Source: Acetobacteraceae bacterium
GTDB lineage: Bacteria > Pseudomonadota > Alphaproteobacteria > Zavarziniales > Zavarziniaceae
Direction: 5' to 3'
Assembly: GCA_947379865.1 (NCBI GenBank)
Contig: CANCOY010000080.1
Span: forward strand, 1-16,808
DNA: 16,808 nt
In this document: positions 13,428-16,808 of the stretch, in pieces
Position numbering within the stretch: the first letter of the stretch is position 1
Layout: every line of letters begins with the position of its first letter
Made by a program: the position numbers and the translations under genes
Notes under the pieces: generated by a model
Told to the model about the DNA's origin: nothing
Database searches by the model: none
The model's input: the letters and a program-made list of their open reading frames with translations, nothing else

Positions 13428-14555
13428 ATGAAGATCAGTCTGTCTGCCGCTCTGGCCAATCTTGGCCTGATGGCTGGCCTTGCCCTGGGCCTGACGGCGC
13501 TCGGTGCGGCAAGCCAACCCGCTTTGGCGGCCGAGAAGGTCGTCAACGTCTATAACTGGTCAGATTACATCGACCCTGCGGTGCTGGAAGACTTCACCAA
13601 GGAGACGGGGATCAAGGTGGTCTACGACACCTATGATTCCAACGACATCCTCCAGACCAAGCTGCTGGCCGGCAAGACCGGCTATGACATTGTCGTGCCC
13701 ACCTCGTCCTATCTGGCCAACGAGATTGCGGCGGGCGTGATCGGCAAGCTCGACAAGGGTGCCCTCAAGAACTACGGCAATCTCGACAAGGACGTGCTGG
13801 CGCGGCTTGCCAAATATGATGTCGGCAATGCCCATTCCGTGCCCTATCTGTGGGGCACCACGGGCATTGGCTATAATGTGGCCAAGATGAAGGAGCGCAT
13901 GGGCGATGCGCCGGTGGACAGCTGGAAGATCATCTTTGATCCAGAGCTTTTGAAGAAGTTCGCCGATTGCGGCGTCACCATGCTGGACGCCCCGGACGAG
14001 ATCCTGCCTGCCGCCCTCAACTACCTTGGCCTCAACCCGGACTCCAAGGACCCCAAGGACCTGAAGCAGGCCCAGGACCTGCTGATGAAAGTGCGGCCCT
14101 ATGTCCGCAAGTTCCACTCCAGCCAGTACATCAACGACATGGCCAATGGCGAGATCTGCCTGGCTGTCGGCTGGTCGGGTGACTTTGGCATTGCCAAGAC
14201 GCGCGCCGCCGAAGCCAAGAATGGCGTGGAAGTGGGTTATTCGATCCCCAAGGAAGGCGCCCTGATGTGGATCGACAGCCTGAACCTGACGGCTGATGCG
14301 CCCAATCGCGAAAACGCGCTGATCTTCATCGACTATATGATGCGCCCCGACACCATTGCCAAGTCCACCAACTTCGTCAGCTACCCCAATGGCAATGCCG
14401 CCTCGCGCCCCCTGGTGAACAAGGACATCAGCGAAGACCCGCTGATCTATCCGCCGGCTGACGTGTTCGCCAAGCTCTATGCCATCTCGCCCAGCGACCA
14501 GAAGACGCTTAAGCTGTTCACCAAGATCTGGACGTCCATCAAGGGCGCCAGCTAG
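13428..14555 (+). CDS. potF: Periplasmic putrescine/spermidine-binding protein (PotF/SpuD-type)
   Basis: A 375-residue solute-binding protein delivering polyamines to the inner-membrane transporter. The signal peptide covers residues 1-35 (ALGLTALGAASQPALA, cleavage before AEKV). The mature start VVNVYNWSDYIDP contains the W44-S45-D46 ligand-contact motif. Further PotF pocket residues align as E191 (DAPDEILP), W249 and D252 (GWSGD), and W281 and D283 (WIDSLNL). C181 (ADCGVTMLD) and C244 (GEICLAVGW) match the disulfide pair of E. coli PotF. IYPPADVFAKLYAISP is a typical C-terminal stretch. GGAGGA at 13415-13420 lies 7 bp before the ATG; the upstream in-frame ATG at 13404 lacks such a site. Putrescine versus spermidine preference cannot be fixed from these residues alone. 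Confidence 0.93.
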   Translation: MKISLSAALANLGLMAGLALGLTALGAASQPALAAEKVVNVYNWSDYIDPAVLEDFTKETGIKVVYDTYDSNDILQTKLLAGKTGYDIVVPTSSYLANEIAAGVIGKLDKGALKNYGNLDKDVLARLAKYDVGNAHSVPYLWGTTGIGYNVAKMKERMGDAPVDSWKIIFDPELLKKFADCGVTMLDAPDEILPAALNYLGLNPDSKDPKDLKQAQDLLMKVRPYVRKFHSSQYINDMANGEICLAVGWSGDFGIAKTRAAEAKNGVEVGYSIPKEGALMWIDSLNLTADAPNRENALIFIDYMMRPDTIAKSTNFVSYPNGNAASRPLVNKDISEDPLIYPPADVFAKLYAISPSDQKTLKLFTKIWTSIKGAS

Positions 14556-14567
14556 GCTAGGGCCAAT

Positions 14568-14604
14568 CGCCCGACCGGTGCGCCTTGTGCGGGCCGGTCG
14601 GGCG
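14568..14604 (+). other. Stem-loop between potF and potG
   Basis: Perfect 11-bp arms CGCCCGACCGG (14568-14578) and CCGGTCGGGCG (14594-14604) enclose a 15-nt loop. The hairpin begins 12 bp after the potF stop. No T-run follows directly (GATCGCTTTC), so it looks less like a full terminator than a partial attenuator or a 3' end stabiliser. This is the usual device for making more binding protein than ATPase and permease in ABC operons. Confidence 0.7.
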
Positions 14605-14641
14605 GATCGCTTTCTATACAGCTTCTGCGCGGGGTGGGTTG

Positions 14642-15799
14642 ATGACGAACCAGACGGCCGAGAGCGCAAAACCCCGCACGCGGTTCGAGCCCTGGCTTGA
14701 CCCCAATGCCAAGCCCTTCATCCGTCTCATTGGCGTAACCAAGGCCTTTGGCGACTTTGTGGCTGTGGATGACATCAGCCTCGACATCTACCGCAACGAA
14801 TTCTTTGCCCTGCTGGGGCCATCTGGCTGTGGCAAGACCACCCTGTTGCGCATGCTGGCGGGCTTCGAGACCCCCACCACGGGCCGGATCGAGATCGATG
14901 GCCAGGACATGTCATCCGTGCCGCCCTATGACCGGCCGGTCAACATGATGTTCCAGTCCTATGCTCTGTTCCCCCATATGAGCGTGGAACAGAACATCGC
15001 CTTTGGCCTGAAGCAGGACCGGGTGCCCAAGGCCGAGATCGCCGCCCGGGTGGACGAGATGCTGGGACTGGTACAGTTACGCCAGTTCGGCAAGCGCAAG
15101 CCCCACCAGCTCTCGGGCGGGCAGCGCCAGCGCGTGGCCCTTGCCCGCAGCCTGATCAAGAAGCCCAAGATGCTGCTGCTGGACGAGCCCCTGGGCGCGC
15201 TCGACAAGAAGCTGCGCGAGGAAACCCAGTTCGAGTTGATGAACATCCAGGAAAAGGTGGGCATCACCTTTGTGGTGGTCACCCACGACCAGGAAGAGGC
15301 CATGACAATGGCCTGCCGCATCGCGGTGATGAACCAGGGCCGCATCGCCCAGTGCGCCGCGCCCAGCGAGGTCTATGAATATCCCAACAGCCGCTATGTG
15401 GCGGAATTCATCGGCGACGTGAACATGTTCGAGGGCCGGGTGGTGGAAGCCGCCGCCGGGCACGTCGTGATCCGCTCCGAGGATGCCGGCACCGACATTT
15501 TCGTTGATCGGGGCCTCAGCGCGCCAGAAGGCTCGACCGCCTGGGTGGCGCTGCGGCCGGAAAAGCTTGAGATCTCGCTGGAGCCGCCGGCGGATACCAG
15601 CCGCAACTGCATCGCCGGCACGGTCTTCAACATCGGCTATCTCGGCAATCTCTCGGTCTATCACGTCACTTTGCCCGGCGGGCGGGAGGTGAAGGCCACC
15701 CAGCCCAACCGCACCCGCATGAAGGAACGGCCCATCACCTGGGACGACCGGGTGTACCTGTCGTGGCAGCCCGATTCCGGCGTGGTGCTGCTGTCGTGA
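14642..15799 (+). CDS. potG: Polyamine ABC transporter ATP-binding protein
   Basis: A 385-residue ATPase that powers polyamine import from the cytoplasmic face. Residues 27-260 are the nucleotide-binding domain, with Walker A GPSGCGKTT (59-67), Q-loop Q105 (MMFQSYALFPHM), signature LSGGQ (157-161), Walker B LLLDEP (178-183) and H-loop H215 (VVTHDQEEAM). Residues about 265-385 are a TOBE-type regulatory domain (VALRPEKLEIS, GTVFNIGYLGNLSVYHV). Length and layout match PotG/PotA. The start at 14642 is preceded by GGGGTGGG about 3 to 10 bp upstream; the open frame further upstream includes the stem-loop and is not coding. It overlaps the next gene by 4 bp (GTGA). Confidence 0.94.
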   Translation: MTNQTAESAKPRTRFEPWLDPNAKPFIRLIGVTKAFGDFVAVDDISLDIYRNEFFALLGPSGCGKTTLLRMLAGFETPTTGRIEIDGQDMSSVPPYDRPVNMMFQSYALFPHMSVEQNIAFGLKQDRVPKAEIAARVDEMLGLVQLRQFGKRKPHQLSGGQRQRVALARSLIKKPKMLLLDEPLGALDKKLREETQFELMNIQEKVGITFVVVTHDQEEAMTMACRIAVMNQGRIAQCAAPSEVYEYPNSRYVAEFIGDVNMFEGRVVEAAAGHVVIRSEDAGTDIFVDRGLSAPEGSTAWVALRPEKLEISLEPPADTSRNCIAGTVFNIGYLGNLSVYHVTLPGGREVKATQPNRTRMKERPITWDDRVYLSWQPDSGVVLLS

Positions 15800-16808
15800 G
15801 CGAGGCCGACCGCCCCGTTGCGGCCTATCTGGCGGGCACGGCCCACGCCGGGCGGCTCGACATCCTGCACCGGCGCCTGCTGGCGGTGCCGGGATATGCG
15901 CTGCTGCTGCGGCTGCTGGCGCGCACCGGCCTTGGCGGGCGGGGCCTTGTGATCGCCGTGCCCTATCTGTGGCTGATCCTGTTCTTTCTGGTGCCCTTCC
16001 TGATCGTCCTCAAGATCAGCTTTGCCGAGGCGGCGCTGGCCCAGCCGCCGTTTACCAGCCTGGTTGACTATGTGAACGACCTGGCCGATGGCGGCACCAC
16101 CTTTGTCCTGAATCTCAAGTTCAACCTCTATAATTACGCCACCATCCTGTCAGACGATCTCTATGTCCGGGCCTATCTCAGCAGCGTGCGCATTGCAGCC
16201 GTCTCCACGGTGCTGTGCCTGCTGGTGGGCTTTCCCATTGCCTATGGCATGGCGCGCGCCAGCGAGGAGACCCGGCAGGTGCTGGTGATGCTGGTGATCC
16301 TGCCCTTCTGGACCGCCTTCCTGATCCGCGTCTATGCCTGGATCGGCATCCTGAGGAGCGAGGGGTTCCTCAACAACCTGCTCCTCTGGCTTGGGGTGAT
16401 CGACACGCCGCTGACCATCATGAACACCGACTGGGCGGTCTATATCGGCATTGTCTATTCCTATCTGCCGTTCATGATCCTGCCGCTCTATGCCAATCTG
16501 GAAAAGATGGACTTCACCCTGCTGGAGGCGGCCGCCGACCTTGGTTGCCGGCCCATCAAGGCCTTCTGGGCCATCACCGTGCCGCTTGCCATGCCGGGCA
16601 TCGTGGCGGGTTGTTTCCTCGTTTTCATTCCGGCGACGGGCGAGTTCGTGATCCCCGATCTGCTGGGCGGCTCCGACACGCTGATGATCGGCAAGACCCT
16701 GTGGAACGAGTTCTTCAACAACCGCGACTGGCCGCTTTCCAGTGCCGTGGCCGTGGCCCTGCTGCTGGCGCTGGTGGTGCCCATCGTGCTGTTCCAGCAG
16801 CATCAGGC
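15796..16808 (+). CDS. potH: Polyamine ABC transporter permease, runs off window end
   Basis: An inner-membrane permease subunit; 337 codons are present and the 3' end lies beyond the window. The GTG start at 15796 overlaps the potG stop as GTGA, implying translational coupling. About 50 polar or amphipathic residues precede the first membrane span (LVIAVPYLWLILFFLVPFLI, 51-70). The periplasmic part and further spans follow (AVSTVLCLLVGFPIAYGMA; VLVMLVILPFWTAFLIRVY; AVYIGIVYSYLPFMILPLYA). The EAA loop that docks to the ATPase is EAAADLGCRPIKAFWAITVP (from E244), close to the consensus. GEFVIPDLLGGSDTLMIG is typical of PotH rather than PotI. A PotI partner is expected just downstream. Confidence 0.93.
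   Translation, partial: MSEADRPVAAYLAGTAHAGRLDILHRRLLAVPGYALLLRLLARTGLGGRGLVIAVPYLWLILFFLVPFLIVLKISFAEAALAQPPFTSLVDYVNDLADGGTTFVLNLKFNLYNYATILSDDLYVRAYLSSVRIAAVSTVLCLLVGFPIAYGMARASEETRQVLVMLVILPFWTAFLIRVYAWIGILRSEGFLNNLLLWLGVIDTPLTIMNTDWAVYIGIVYSYLPFMILPLYANLEKMDFTLLEAAADLGCRPIKAFWAITVPLAMPGIVAGCFLVFIPATGEFVIPDLLGGSDTLMIGKTLWNEFFNNRDWPLSSAVAVALLLALVVPIVLFQQHQ

Noticed and set aside
16150..16803. Minus-strand open frame over potH
   Set aside because: The plus strand encodes a clear permease with membrane spans and an EAA loop; the antisense product is His/Gln/Asp-rich.

Overview
The window is GC-rich, densely coding DNA that looks like an alphaproteobacterial chromosome, possibly Rhodospirillales. 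The pointers are a long RibA with an N-terminal extension, a TPR-sulfotransferase protein, an Omp25-type beta-barrel and a spuC-potFGH polyamine cluster. The lineage is inferred from gene content and base composition only; no marker gene settles it.

Layout. 1-1096 (-) is most of a GTP cyclohydrolase II (ribA), cut by the window edge. It is divergent from an OmpR-type regulator (1280-1969) whose receiver domain lacks most phosphorylation residues; a short 16-bp tandem repeat lies between them. A small outer-membrane beta-barrel gene (2219-2938) ends in a clear intrinsic terminator and is followed by a TPR-sulfotransferase gene (3049-4983). Converging on that is a two-gene minus-strand operon, nitroreductase then zinc-less MDR oxidoreductase (6731-4994), divergent from a GMC flavoprotein oxidoreductase (6865-8472).

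The most unusual part is 8473-10394. A Fic AMP-transferase gene (8998-10176, -), visibly less GC-rich than its neighbours, has AAAGGAT-based palindromes over its start and upstream region. About 100 bp of that upstream region recurs at 8508-8609 without a fic gene beside it. A frameshifted scrap of a second GMC oxidoreductase C-terminus lies against the fic stop codon. Also here are an open but startless minus-strand reading frame (8617-8784) and four TATAG-type boxes at an exact 10-bp period. The order GMC / fic promoter copy / scraps / GMC tail / fic / fic promoter is what an old tandem duplication of a GMC-fic unit followed by loss of one fic copy would leave.

The right part is metabolic: purU (10395-11258), a convergent NTF2-fold protein (11269-11661, -), and then a polyamine uptake and breakdown cluster on the plus strand: a putrescine:pyruvate-type aminotransferase (11953-13329), the periplasmic binding protein PotF (13428-14555), the ATPase PotG (14642-15799) and the permease PotH (15796 to the window end). 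PotF would capture the polyamine, PotG and PotH (with a PotI presumably beyond the edge) import it, and the aminotransferase start its breakdown. A strong stem-loop between potF and potG may keep binding-protein mRNA in excess. No tRNA, rRNA, CRISPR array, insertion sequence or recognisable riboswitch was seen.
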